Positions 9,362 to 17,996 of a stretch of 64,000 nt of DNA are shown piece after piece. The notes under the pieces were generated by a model. That model worked only from the letters and a program-made list of their open reading frames with translations. It was not told the origin of the DNA and searched no databases. The stretch lies in NCBI GenBank assembly GCA_965656525.1, contig CBFHKY010000004.1, forward strand, positions 106,424 through 170,423, written 5' to 3'. The DNA is from Pseudomaricurvus sp965656525 (GTDB taxonomy: Bacteria > Pseudomonadota > Gammaproteobacteria > Pseudomonadales > Cellvibrionaceae). Position 1 is the first letter of the stretch; every line of letters begins with the position of its first letter. Made by a program: the position numbers and the translations under genes.

Positions 9362-9951
9362 AGTGGGTAAAAACCTCTTGGTTCGGGATAACGTTGAGAT
9401 GACAACAGTGGTCACAAAGTTTTAGCAGTGATCAATGCAATAAAGTAGCAAGACATACCTCTAAGAGCTAAGAGCCCGCCAGTTTTATCTTGTTGAGCAT
9501 ATCGCGCGTCAACAAGATCAGAATCATCTTTATTGGTGTCCGTAAAAAGGCGTTTATTATACTGGATATCACAAGGCTTAGCAGCCTTTATAGCTAGCAG
9601 AACATCACGACTCCCAATTTCCACAGACACACCCCTAGCGCCCCATAATTTTGAGAGCAACTATCGCCTTGTCGCCAAAATTAACATCAACTACTACACT
9701 TAAACTGAAAAAACAAGCTAGCCGCGCACGTCTTTTACCTATAGAATCGCGCAAAATTTGAACTGGACGCTCAATTACGATGCTTTATTTCGATTAAAGC
9801 CCAAACACAGGGCATTAATCCCTGCATGTTCAGTTTCATTGCTCGGCCGTTAGATATAAAGAAGGCCAGCGAGATAGGGGTTCAGCCAGCATTCAGGCCC
9901 CCGAGTATAAACTGACTCATATAACTGAGACCGCATTAACGGGAGACTCAA
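9362..9951. other. Divergent purL/mltF intergenic region (590 bp)
   Basis: No convincing gene is seen. A leftward open frame (9412-9660) that ends at the purL start region is probably spurious, because its codons cover a perfect TATAAT-type -10 element for purL and resemble nothing known. The region must hold the promoters of both purL and mltF. I see no clear PurR-type palindrome. Confidence 0.5.
9556..9561 (-). promoter_or_regulatory. Candidate -10 element for purL
   Basis: The minus strand reads TATAAT here, about 190 bases upstream of the chosen purL start. The -35 region at normal spacing is weak (only partial match to TTGACA), so this is a candidate only. If it is used, purL has a long untranslated leader. 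Confidence 0.35.
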
Positions 9952-11409
9952 ATGCCAAGTACACTGAGCTTTTTTCGTTACAGTGCCCTATCGATTGCAC
10001 TGGCGGTGACTCTGTTTTTGGCTGGCAGCCATACGCCAACCGCCTTGGAGCAAGTACTCAGCTCTGGTGAACTGCATATTATCTCCCGCAATGGCCCAAC
10101 GACTTATTACGAAGGGCCTCAAGGCCTTGAGGGGTATGAATACCTGCTTGCCAAGGGTTTTGCCGATGAATTGGGTGTTGAATTGGTTATTCGTGAACAA
10201 GAAGACCTTGGCAATATGTTCAACCGCGTGGCTAATAATCCACTGCGTCTTGCGGCCGCGGGCCTCACTATCACCCCTGAGCGACAGAAACAGGTTCGCT
10301 TTACCCGCCCTTATTTAGAGGTTCAGCAAGTTGTTATTTATAGAGCGGGTGAGGCTCGCCCTAAAGCGATCGAGGATCTTTACAACAAAAGTATCCTAAC
10401 CATCGCTCACAGCTCCCATGCCGAAACACTTAAAAAACTCAGCCAGCAACATCCCTCGCTCGCGTGGAAAGAACAGTCAGACCTCGAAATGAGCGACATC
10501 ATTGAGATGGTGCATAAAGGTGAAGTGGATATTGCCGTGGTGGACTCTAATGCACTGGATTTGAACCGCAACTTGTACCCGCGTGCGCGCAAAGCTTTTT
10601 TCTTGAATGAAACACCCGATCGCTTAGCGTGGGCTTTTCAGAAGAGTAGCGATGACTCATTGTTTGCACGCGCGGATGCCTACTTAACAAAAGCTCAAGA
10701 TAGCGGCTTTTTGGCGCAGCTGAACGAATCTATTTACGGGCAAATACCAGACCTAGATCGCGGCAGTGCATTAACATTTGCTCACCGCTTAGAGACTCGC
10801 TTACCGCGCTGGCAAGAAGATTTAGCCAACGCCGGAGACTCCTATGACTTAGATTGGATGCTACTGGCAGCGATGAGCTATCAAGAGTCCCACTGGAATT
10901 CACGTGCCCGCTCTTATACGGGTGTGCGCGGTTTAATGATGCTCACCCTAACAACCGCAAAAGAGATGGGTGTTGATAATCGCTTAGACCCGATCCAAAG
11001 TATTCATGGCGGGGCAAAATACTTTCGTAAAATCTACGACCGCATTCCCAGTGATATAGAAAATAATGACCGAACCTGGATGGCATTGGCTGCCTATAAC
11101 GTAGGGTACGGACATTTAGAAGACGCACGCGTGCTGACCGAGCGCATGGGCTACAACCCTCATAAATGGGAGGATGTCCGTAAACATTTGCCGCTGCTCG
11201 CCAAGCGCTCTTACTACCGTACAGTCAAACATGGTTACGCACGCGGTTGGGAGCCGGTTAAATACGTCGACAATATTCGCAGTTTCTACACCACCATCGC
11301 GCTTCACCAACAAATTCAAAATCGCCGACTGGCTTATGCTGCAAGAAATAGCATCGTCCCTGTAGACTTCCATGACGACAGCACCGGCGACGACCTTTCC
11401 ATGCTGTAA
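9952..11409 (+). CDS. mltF: Membrane-bound lytic murein transglycosylase F
   Basis: A 485-residue envelope enzyme that cleaves peptidoglycan glycan strands to 1,6-anhydromuropeptides. Residues 1-30 are a signal or anchor segment. Residues of about 35-265 form a solute-binding-protein type domain (family 3), which acts as a regulatory peptide sensor in MltF. The C-terminal domain of about 200 residues is the family 1 transglycosylase fold: catalytic Glu in MSYQESHWNSRA, then GVRGLMMLTLTTAKE and AAYNVGYGHLEDA. A GGGAGA ribosome site precedes the ATG. The head-to-head arrangement with purL is conserved in many gammaproteobacteria, which supports both calls. Confidence 0.95.
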   Translation: MPSTLSFFRYSALSIALAVTLFLAGSHTPTALEQVLSSGELHIISRNGPTTYYEGPQGLEGYEYLLAKGFADELGVELVIREQEDLGNMFNRVANNPLRLAAAGLTITPERQKQVRFTRPYLEVQQVVIYRAGEARPKAIEDLYNKSILTIAHSSHAETLKKLSQQHPSLAWKEQSDLEMSDIIEMVHKGEVDIAVVDSNALDLNRNLYPRARKAFFLNETPDRLAWAFQKSSDDSLFARADAYLTKAQDSGFLAQLNESIYGQIPDLDRGSALTFAHRLETRLPRWQEDLANAGDSYDLDWMLLAAMSYQESHWNSRARSYTGVRGLMMLTLTTAKEMGVDNRLDPIQSIHGGAKYFRKIYDRIPSDIENNDRTWMALAAYNVGYGHLEDARVLTERMGYNPHKWEDVRKHLPLLAKRSYYRTVKHGYARGWEPVKYVDNIRSFYTTIALHQQIQNRRLAYAARNSIVPVDFHDDSTGDDLSML

Positions 11410-11500
11410 TAGGCCGCTGCGGGTCTTGTGCTAACAACCCTGCTGTATTTACTTTACGCCTTAGACACACCTGCTTAAAAAGCAAAACCTTGGGGACAAA

Positions 11501-11518
11501 AGAGCTTCAAAAAGCTCT
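11501..11518 (-). terminator. Short terminator-like hairpin after tadA
   Basis: A 7-bp stem (AGAGCTT/AAGCTCT) with a 4-base loop starts 6 bases past the tadA stop; on the minus strand it is followed by TTTTG. The stem is short and the U-tract brief, so termination strength is uncertain. Confidence 0.5.
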
Positions 11519-11523
11519 AAAAA

Positions 11524-12024
11524 TCACTTTTCACCGAACTCTTTTTGGCGCTTCTTTAGAGCCTTAAGCTCTGTTCGACGCCGTTTAAAGAAACTCTGCA
11601 TCAAAGAGATTGCCTCTGCTTCAAAAATACCATGTCGATACTGCACACGGTGGTTTATATTGGGCTGATCAAATACCCTCGCATTGCTAATAACAGCTCC
11701 CGCCTTCGGCTCAGCTGCCGCAAAAACAACCTCGCCAATGCGCGCATGTATCAGCGCACCAGCACACATGGTACAAGGCTCTATCGTGACATATAACACG
11801 GCATTGGGTAGGCGGTAGTTACCCTCCGCTTCACCTGCCTGACGCAACGCCATAATTTCTGCATGTGCAGAGGGGTCACAGCGGCTTATGGGTTGATTCC
11901 AGCCCTCTCCAATCATCTTCCCATCCAATACGACAACAGCACCGACTGGAACTTCATCGATGAATGAGGCGCGCTCAGCCAATTCTAAAGCGCGTCTCAT
12001 CCAGCGTTCATCTTCAGTAGACAT
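11524..12024 (-). CDS. tadA: tRNA-specific adenosine deaminase
   Basis: A 166-residue zinc enzyme that deaminates A34 of tRNA-Arg(ACG) to inosine, allowing wobble decoding. The cytidine/deoxycytidylate deaminase motif is complete: His54-Ala-Glu56 supplies one zinc ligand and the catalytic proton shuttle, and Pro-Cys84-x-x-Cys87 the other zinc ligands (residue numbers counted from this start). The basic C-terminal tail (FFKRRR, LKKRQKE) fits the tRNA-binding region. It lies 12 bases downstream of rlmA in the same direction, so the DUF1653-rlmA-tadA genes likely form one transcript for RNA modification. Confidence 0.95.
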   Translation of the reverse strand: MSTEDERWMRRALELAERASFIDEVPVGAVVVLDGKMIGEGWNQPISRCDPSAHAEIMALRQAGEAEGNYRLPNAVLYVTIEPCTMCAGALIHARIGEVVFAAAEPKAGAVISNARVFDQPNINHRVQYRHGIFEAEAISLMQSFFKRRRTELKALKKRQKEFGEK

Positions 12025-12036
12025 GCATTGTCCTTA

Positions 12037-12873
12037 TTAAGCGGTGCATGTAGGTTGTAACTTGAATACAGAAAAATCGATCGTCACTTGAAGTTTTTCC
12101 AGCGCCGATAGAGCCTCACGGCCATCTTTGCGGCCACACCACGCTAAAGGTGTCATGGCCAACAACTGCTGAATATCCTCTGACTGTTTCAAAGATAAAG
12201 AAAAGTGAAGTCTTTCTGACTCTGCCAACGAAAAGCCTTCGGGCACTTCAGTGGCATCGTGCTCCATAGGCGTATCGTACAAAAACTCTTTCAGTTCAAA
12301 TAAATGTCTCGGCCCAGGCGTTACCAACCAAAGCTCACCGTTTGGCTTAAGAACCCTCGCCACCTCGTTAAAACTGCCAGGCGCAAACACCCGCAAAAGC
12401 ACATCGACACTGTCAGACATTACTGGTAATTGAAAGGCGCTAGCAACAACCACGGTATCCGCAGGCAATCGTCGAGAGGTGAGCTTAGCCGCCTCTTTCG
12501 AAATATCCAGCCCATACCCCTCCAGCGGAGAGTCGCTACGAGAACCTTTTACTTGCAGTAAGGAGCTCAAGTAAAAGCCTTCGCCGCAACCACTGTCGAG
12601 TAAAACATGAGAGCGCTGAGCTTGAAATAGACGTCGCTGTAACCACGTTTGCAGTAGAAACTCTAGAGGCTGGAAGTGCCCCTTTTGCAAAAACTTCTGC
12701 CTTTGAATAAGCATATTACGGTCATCACCCGGATGACTGCTGCGGCGATGATGGGCGGGCAACAAATTCACATAACCCTGTTTAGCACGATCAAAACTGT
12801 GGCCGGATAAACATCGCAAACCCTGTGCCTCTTTGAATAAACCCTGCTGACAGAGCGGACACGCCCAAATCAA
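12037..12873 (-). CDS. rlmA: 23S rRNA (guanine-N1)-methyltransferase RlmA
   Basis: A 278-residue SAM-dependent methyltransferase that modifies a guanine in helix 35 of 23S rRNA (G745 in E. coli). The N-terminus has the zinc-binding pattern ACPLC, then CLSGH, followed by the family segment KQGYVNLLPAHHRRSSHPGDD. The SAM-binding motif I is LLDSGCGEGFY near residue 95. The start is TTG (12871-12873). It overlaps the DUF1653 stop codon by four bases, with GGAGGTG about 8 bases upstream; no ATG lies before the conserved zinc finger. The overlap implies translational coupling. Confidence 0.93.
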   Translation of the reverse strand: MIWACPLCQQGLFKEAQGLRCLSGHSFDRAKQGYVNLLPAHHRRSSHPGDDRNMLIQRQKFLQKGHFQPLEFLLQTWLQRRLFQAQRSHVLLDSGCGEGFYLSSLLQVKGSRSDSPLEGYGLDISKEAAKLTSRRLPADTVVVASAFQLPVMSDSVDVLLRVFAPGSFNEVARVLKPNGELWLVTPGPRHLFELKEFLYDTPMEHDATEVPEGFSLAESERLHFSLSLKQSEDIQQLLAMTPLAWCGRKDGREALSALEKLQVTIDFSVFKLQPTCTA

Positions 12874-13151
12874 GTCCGTACACCTCCAAACTCAGCCTCA
12901 CACGACGGCGCCCGAGGGTAATCTGCCGAAGAGAAGGGTTTTACCCAAGCAAAGCGAGGGCACTCTTCCCCTGCAACCTCCACTGCCTCAGAAAACATTT
13001 TGAGCGGTCTCACCCACCAACTGTAATCACCATACAAACATCGGTAGACCACCATTCGATCTTCCGTTTCTGTGTGAGTGACGATATTAAATACGTGGTA
13101 ATCTTTTCCTTTATAATGGCGATACACGCCAGGTGTTATGTGTTTCGTCAT
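12870..13151 (-). CDS. DUF1653 family protein
   Basis: A 93-residue cytoplasmic protein of the DUF1653 type. The family pattern is G-x-Y-R-H-Y-K-G-x-x-Y near the N-terminus (GVYRHYKGKDYHVFNI), then VVYRCLYGDYSWWVRPLKMF. The fold is a small beta barrel of unknown role. It is the first gene of a probable operon with rlmA and tadA: its TGA overlaps the TTG of rlmA by four bases. I do not see a strong ribosome site. A function tied to RNA modification would be inference from context only. Confidence 0.8.
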   Translation of the reverse strand: MTKHITPGVYRHYKGKDYHVFNIVTHTETEDRMVVYRCLYGDYSWWVRPLKMFSEAVEVAGEECPRFAWVKPFSSADYPRAPSCEAEFGGVRT

Positions 13152-13425
13152 TTCTGGTGTTGCCTTATGGATGCTAAATATGAGCCAATATCAATTGGCG
13201 TATTTTACCGTAAACTTTTCTGCTTCTATATCCCTGCGTCGTAATACAGTTCACCAACATACCAATCCCTTGCCCCCTCGCACACTCATCAAAAGCCCTA
13301 GCTACGTACAAATGCGCTTTAATCCACAGCTACCTAAGGCAAAGAAGTATAAAAGTCGGAAAAGGGTCTTTTTTGATGGCTCAGAAACCGCTAACATTGC
13401 GCATCTGAAAATTAAGAGGTTCATT

Positions 13426-13746
13426 ATGCCAACTATTCACTACATTGATGCCAATGAGACCGAGACTGACGTTGAAGTATCTGTTGGCGAAAACTTGATG
13501 CAAGCCGCCTTGGACAACATGGTTAATGGTATTTTAGGTGATTGCGGTGGCGCTTGCGCTTGCGCGACCTGTCACGTGTATGTCGACGATGCTTGGATGG
13601 GTAAACTTCCTCCAGCTGACGACGTTGAAAAAGACCTGCTCGAGATGGCTGTTGACCCTCAAGAAAATAGTCGTTTAGGGTGCCAAGTGGTTGTCACTGA
13701 AGATTTAGATGGCTTGATTGTCCGTCTACCAGTGTCTCAATTTTAA
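13426..13746 (+). CDS. [2Fe-2S] ferredoxin, adrenodoxin/putidaredoxin type
   Basis: A 106-residue electron carrier. The cluster cysteines are Cys40, Cys46 and Cys49 (CGGACACATCHVYV) and Cys86 (RLGCQVVV), the spacing of the adrenodoxin/putidaredoxin class that serves P450s, dioxygenases or Fe-S assembly. The AAGAGGT ribosome site at 13414-13420 fixes the ATG at 13426; an open frame running 96 codons further upstream is not part of the protein. No partner reductase or oxygenase is adjacent. The IscS-cluster ferredoxin Fdx also belongs to this class, but no isc genes are here. Transcribed divergently from the DUF1653-rlmA-tadA genes. Confidence 0.92.
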   Translation: MPTIHYIDANETETDVEVSVGENLMQAALDNMVNGILGDCGGACACATCHVYVDDAWMGKLPPADDVEKDLLEMAVDPQENSRLGCQVVVTEDLDGLIVRLPVSQF

Positions 13747-13751
13747 GAAAA

Positions 13752-13786
13752 AAATAAACCAGCTCTATTCGGGGGCTGGTTTATTT
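13752..13786 (+). terminator. Intrinsic terminator after the ferredoxin gene
   Basis: A 12-bp inverted repeat AAATAAACCAGC/GCTGGTTTATTT with an 11-base loop starts 5 bases after the ferredoxin stop. T-rich sequence follows. The A-rich left arm could let it act on the minus strand too. Confidence 0.8.
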
Positions 13787-13955
13787 CTTATTAACATCAG
13801 GCAGCTCTTTTAAGTTACTAGAGAATTAGCCAACCCTCTTTAAATCTAGCGACTACACGTCACAACCTCTCCATTCTCCCCCCTCTAATGCCGCGTAAAA
13901 ATCAGCGTACTACTGAAGAGATGAATACTGAAAGGCCCCAACTTGAATGCAACAA

Positions 13956-15353
13956 TTAAAACCGTCGCGCTCTATTGAGACCATTTAGCGCAGCAATACG
14001 GTACGCCTCAGCCATCGTGGGATAGTTAAAAGTGTTTTTAACAAAATATTTGATGCTGTTAGCCTCACCCGATTGGTTCATGATCGCTTGACCGATATGA
14101 ATAATTTCTGATGCTTCAGCGCCAAAGCAGTGAATACCCAAAATTTCCAATGTATCAACTCTAAAGAGTAATTTGAGCATACCCACATCTTCGCCGCTGA
14201 TTTGGGCTCTCGCGGTATTTTTAAAAAAGGCTCGACCCACCTCATAAGGCACCTTGGCCTCTGTCAGCTCTCTTTCCGTCAGGCCTATGGAACTGATTTC
14301 TGGCAGCGTATAAATGCCCGTTGGCGCATCTTTAACAAAACGGACATTCATGCCGCAGATACCCCTGGCACAGGCTCTCCCCTGATCATATGATGCACTG
14401 GCAAGGCTCGGCCAACCAATCACATCGCCCACCGCATAAATACCTTTTACATCGGTTTCATAGCGCTCTGACACCGTCAGTTGCCCACGGTGATCTGGTT
14501 TCAAGTCAATAGCGTCCAAATTGAGCGTATCCGTATTACCTGTTCGACCATTACACCAGAGCAGTGCGTCGGCACTGATGCGCTTACCCGACTTAAGGTG
14601 CAAAGTCACACTTCTCTCATCCGCCTCTACTGATGCGTATTCTTCACTGTGGCGAACCGTTACCCCCCCATCACGCAAGTGATAGCTGAGCGCATCCGAT
14701 ATTTCACCATCTAAAAATGACAGTAGCTGTTCACGACTGTTTATCAAATCAACCTTGATATCCAAACCCGCAAAAATAGACGCGTATTCACACCCAATCA
14801 CCCCCGCACCATAAATAATCAAGGTTCTTGGCGTATGACTCATGGTTAAAATGGTGTCGCTATCGTAGACACGAGGGTGATGGAAGTTCACATTTTCAGG
14901 ACGGTAAGGGCGTGAACCCGTCGCAATAACGATACTTTTAGCATTGATGGTTTCTATAGCGCCATCTTCAAGCTTCACTTGAACCTTATTTGCATCGATA
15001 AAGGTGGCTTCACCAATATGAGTTTTTATCCGGTTGCGAGCATAACGTGCCGTAAAAGTTTCCACTTGCTTGGGAGTCACCTTACTGGCCACTTCCAACA
15101 CCTCTGGAAAAGAAACCCAGCGTGGATCACCAATGGTCCGAAACAAAGAAAGCGTGTTATAGCGAATAATTTGTTTTACGGCATGACGCAACGATTTTGA
15201 AGGAATAGTGCCTTTATGAGCACAATTGCCACCCAACATCTCGGGGCGCTCTATCACCGCTGCACGCAGACCAGATTTGGTCGCCGACATGACTGCTCCA
15301 TCCCCCGCAGGGCCAGACCCAATCACCAGTAAATCGTAGGTGTACTCCGCCAT
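13956..15353 (-). CDS. sthA: Soluble pyridine nucleotide transhydrogenase
   Basis: A 465-residue FAD enzyme that interconverts NADPH and NADH, mainly draining excess NADPH. The N-terminal FAD motif is VIGSGPAGDGA; the NAD-binding motif is YGAGVIGCEYASIF; the C-terminal dimerisation domain follows. It belongs to the disulfide oxidoreductase fold but keeps only Cys44 of the CxxxxC redox pair; the second position is Thr49 (GGNCAHKGTIPSK). That is the usual SthA state and separates it from lipoamide dehydrogenase or glutathione reductase. The ATG at 15353 is preferred because MAEYTYD matches the family; a GTG two codons earlier with AAGGAG upstream is the alternative. It starts 40 bases after nqrM and may be the last gene of the nqr transcript. 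Confidence 0.94.
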   Translation of the reverse strand: MAEYTYDLLVIGSGPAGDGAVMSATKSGLRAAVIERPEMLGGNCAHKGTIPSKSLRHAVKQIIRYNTLSLFRTIGDPRWVSFPEVLEVASKVTPKQVETFTARYARNRIKTHIGEATFIDANKVQVKLEDGAIETINAKSIVIATGSRPYRPENVNFHHPRVYDSDTILTMSHTPRTLIIYGAGVIGCEYASIFAGLDIKVDLINSREQLLSFLDGEISDALSYHLRDGGVTVRHSEEYASVEADERSVTLHLKSGKRISADALLWCNGRTGNTDTLNLDAIDLKPDHRGQLTVSERYETDVKGIYAVGDVIGWPSLASASYDQGRACARGICGMNVRFVKDAPTGIYTLPEISSIGLTERELTEAKVPYEVGRAFFKNTARAQISGEDVGMLKLLFRVDTLEILGIHCFGAEASEIIHIGQAIMNQSGEANSIKYFVKNTFNYPTMAEAYRIAALNGLNRARRF

Positions 15354-15393
15354 GCTCACCCTTGCTCCTTAGTATGAGTAAATCACTATAACG

Positions 15394-15633
15394 TTATTTT
15401 TTAGTCGCATCATAACCTAGCATAGACGGAGACTCAGGTTTAGCACCAACTTCTTGCTCATCGCATTTATTAGGGTCCCCACCACACAGGTCACACACAT
15501 ACTCTTCCTCACCCAATGCCGCTCCGACACCACCGCATGAACCTTTTAAAGGTTTACGCCCCAGCAATACGCCTACTGACATGGCAACAACAAATATCAA
15601 CAGCATAACTAACGTTAAAAAAAAGATTTGCAC
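15394..15633 (-). CDS. nqrM: Na+-NQR maturation factor NqrM
   Basis: A 79-residue membrane-anchored factor needed to deliver iron to the Cys4 iron site between NqrD and NqrE. One N-terminal transmembrane helix (about residues 3-22) is followed by RKPLKGSCGGVGA and then EEYVCDLCGGDPNKC, giving the four conserved cysteines. I chose the GTG at 15631-15633 because AAGAGGAG lies seven bases upstream and the protein then starts MQIFFLT, as in the family. An ATG 96 bases further upstream adds 32 residues read inside the apbE gene. Located directly after apbE, as in many Na+-NQR clusters. Confidence 0.93.
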   Translation of the reverse strand: MQIFFLTLVMLLIFVVAMSVGVLLGRKPLKGSCGGVGAALGEEEYVCDLCGGDPNKCDEQEVGAKPESPSMLGYDATKK

Positions 15634-15673
15634 AACAACACTCCTCTTTAGAATAGGATGGCACCATAAAGTA

Positions 15674-16744
15674 TTACGGCTTGAGTAAATACGATTCAAA
15701 AGCCTCAGATGTTGACTCCACGAAGCCAACCCCCTGCTTCACAAGAAACAACGCAGCAATACCGTTATCATTCGCAAGTTTCATCGCCGCCTCCTGTCCC
15801 ATCACACTAAACGCCGTTGCTAGCGCGTCCGCATAGGCACACGATGCGTGCAAAACTGTTACTGAAGCTAAGTTATGACGGACTGGAAAGCCCGTTCTAG
15901 GATCCAGTGTATGGCTGTAACGCACGCCATTTTCTTCAAAATAATTACGGTAATCCCCGGATGTTGCCATACCAATATTGGTTAAACTAACAGCTCTTTG
16001 CACTGACTGGGATAAACCTGCTTGCGGTTTTTCTATGCCGATGCGCCATGGCTCTCCCCTTGGGCTATTGCCTGAAAGCCTCAGCTCTCCGCCAATTTCG
16101 ACCATATGATCAAGATAGCCCTTTTCTATCAACAAAGCAGAGACTTTATCCACGGCATAGCCTTTTGCCACAGCGCTTAGATCCATGTTTACCGGCTTAG
16201 TTCTCAAGATACTAGAGGGGTTTGAACGCAATGTAATGGCACCCGAGTCAACATTTTGCAGCGTTGAATCAATAGTTTGCTGGCTAGGTACCGTATCATG
16301 GCTTTCCAAAGGGCCAAAGCCCCAAAGGTCAATAAGAGGTCTCAGCGTTATATCAAAAGCCCCGCCGCTTACATTAAAAACCTCCAGACTGATCTGCAGT
16401 ACTTCTTTTAGAGGATCAGAGATCTCATGCCACTCGTTTAAAGGCGTTGACTGAAGTTGGTTAAGCTCTGAATTAACAATGTAAGTCGACATTTGCTGGT
16501 TAATTTCTACCAGCAACGTGTCAACTGAAGTTGTCAGTATATCTTTCTCGGCAGGTGTCAGACGCCCCGTCTTGGCCAGTGTGACATGATAAGTTGTGCC
16601 CATCGTTGAACCGGCAAACTTGTGCGTCTGCGCGCGATCAATTGAGCCATCACAACCTACCAATATATAAATAAGCAGGGCATAAAAAGAAAAAGAGGCC
16701 AGCAAAGCTGACCTCTTTTGGATGGCGTTCCAACTCAAACACAT
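15674..16744 (-). CDS. apbE: FAD:protein FMN transferase lipoprotein ApbE
   Basis: A 356-residue periplasmic lipoprotein that attaches FMN by phosphoester bond to threonines of NqrB and NqrC. The signal peptide ends in the lipobox LVGC (lipidated Cys31 from the ATG). The mature enzyme shows FAGSTMGTTYHV, then DLSAVAKGYAVD, and RYSHTLDPRTGFPV with the His/Asp residues of the flavin and Mg2+ site. Targets are present: SGAT motifs in NqrB and NqrC. I chose the ATG at 16744; a TTG three codons earlier directly abuts the nqrF stop and has a GGGGG nearby, so the start is not certain. Confidence 0.94.
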   Translation of the reverse strand: MCLSWNAIQKRSALLASFSFYALLIYILVGCDGSIDRAQTHKFAGSTMGTTYHVTLAKTGRLTPAEKDILTTSVDTLLVEINQQMSTYIVNSELNQLQSTPLNEWHEISDPLKEVLQISLEVFNVSGGAFDITLRPLIDLWGFGPLESHDTVPSQQTIDSTLQNVDSGAITLRSNPSSILRTKPVNMDLSAVAKGYAVDKVSALLIEKGYLDHMVEIGGELRLSGNSPRGEPWRIGIEKPQAGLSQSVQRAVSLTNIGMATSGDYRNYFEENGVRYSHTLDPRTGFPVRHNLASVTVLHASCAYADALATAFSVMGQEAAMKLANDNGIAALFLVKQGVGFVESTSEAFESYLLKP

Positions 16745-16753
16745 AGCGAGCAA

Positions 16754-17977
16754 TTAGCCCCCAAAGTCATCCAGTAAGATGTTCTCATCCTCAACACCCA
16801 AGTCTTTGAGCATCTTGATTACAGCTGCTGTCATCATTGGAGGCCCACACATGTAGTACTCACAATCTTCAGGCGCTGGATGATCTTTCAGGTATTCGTC
16901 AAAAAGAACATTATGGATAAAGCCTGTCAGGCCATCCCAATTATCTTCTGGCTGAGGGTCTGACAGTGCCACATGCCATTGAAAGTTTTCATTTTCGGCT
17001 TGTAGTTGGTCATACTCTTCTTGATAGAACATCTCTCGTAACGAGCGAGCACCATACCAAAATGACATTTTACGAGTGGAATTGATTCGCTTTAGCTGAT
17101 CGAAAATATGAGAGCGCATTGGCGCCATACCCGCACCACCACCGACAAACACCATCTCAGCATCGGTATCTTTGGCAAAGAATTCACCAAAAGGACCATA
17201 AACCGTAATCGTGTCGCCAGGCTTCAAGCTAAATACGTATGAGGACATCTGACCAGCAGGAATACCTTGAGAACCTGGAGGCGGTGTTGCCACACGAATA
17301 TTAAATTTCACCAAACCACGCTCTTCAGGGTAGTTTGCCATCGAGTAGGCACGAATCACAGGTTCATCGACTTTGGATTCAATTTTAAAGAAACCAAAAC
17401 GCTCCCAGTCACCGCGATATTCTTCTTCAATATCAAAATCGGCGTATTTGACATGATGCGCAGGGGCTTCCAACTGAACGTAACCACCTGCACGGAAATC
17501 AACGTTCTCACCTTCAGGCAGCTTTAATGTCAGCTCTTTAATGAAAGTTGCAACGTTAGGGTTAGACTCAACCGTGCACTCCCACTGCTTAACACCAAAC
17601 ACCTCTTCAGGAACTTCAATCTGCATATCCTGCTTAACAGGAACCTGACAAGAAAGCCTCCAACCTTCAGCAGCATCACGCTTAGTAAAGTGGCCTTCTT
17701 CTGTAGGCAACATCGAGCCACCACCACTTTGAACTTGGCACTTACACTGAGCACAGCTACCGCCACCACCACAAGCAGATGGCAGAAACAAACCGCCCTC
17801 TGCCAGTGTTTGCAACAACTTTCCGCCTGCAGGAACCGTGAGTGTTTTCTCACCATTAATTTCAATATTAACGTCACCACTACTCACCAGCTTAGCACGA
17901 GCGCTGAGAATCACAGCTACAAGCGCCAGCACAATGCCGGTGAACATTACGACACCTAATACGATTGTCATATCCAT
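16754..17977 (-). CDS. nqrF: Na+-NQR subunit F, NADH dehydrogenase with FAD and [2Fe-2S]
   Basis: A 407-residue subunit that oxidises NADH and passes electrons to the rest of the pump. It has one N-terminal transmembrane helix (VLGVVMFTGIVLALVAVIL). The [2Fe-2S] domain has cysteines in SACGGGGSCAQCKCQV and the fourth in LSCQVPV. The FAD domain has RAYSMANYPEE, and the NADH domain has VFVGGGAGMAPMRSHI and CEYYMCGPPMM. The conserved end ENILLDDFGG is present. The start at 17977 (MDMTIVLG) fits the family length of about 407; an ATG six bases downstream is also possible. Confidence 0.97.
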   Translation of the reverse strand: MDMTIVLGVVMFTGIVLALVAVILSARAKLVSSGDVNIEINGEKTLTVPAGGKLLQTLAEGGLFLPSACGGGGSCAQCKCQVQSGGGSMLPTEEGHFTKRDAAEGWRLSCQVPVKQDMQIEVPEEVFGVKQWECTVESNPNVATFIKELTLKLPEGENVDFRAGGYVQLEAPAHHVKYADFDIEEEYRGDWERFGFFKIESKVDEPVIRAYSMANYPEERGLVKFNIRVATPPPGSQGIPAGQMSSYVFSLKPGDTITVYGPFGEFFAKDTDAEMVFVGGGAGMAPMRSHIFDQLKRINSTRKMSFWYGARSLREMFYQEEYDQLQAENENFQWHVALSDPQPEDNWDGLTGFIHNVLFDEYLKDHPAPEDCEYYMCGPPMMTAAVIKMLKDLGVEDENILLDDFGG

Positions 17978-17996
17978 TCTTTGCAATACTCCGCAG

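Noticed and set aside
9412..9660. 82-codon leftward frame before purL
   Set aside because: No recognisable protein, no ribosome site, and it spans a TATAAT promoter element; more likely the purL leader.
13138..13425. Upstream open frame that would add 96 residues to the ferredoxin
   Set aside because: The ribosome site AAGAGGT at 13414-13420 and the family N-terminus place the start at 13426; the extension shows no conserved pattern.
13956..15353. Lipoamide dehydrogenase or glutathione reductase for the sthA gene
   Set aside because: The second redox cysteine is replaced by Thr49; overall motif order fits soluble transhydrogenase.
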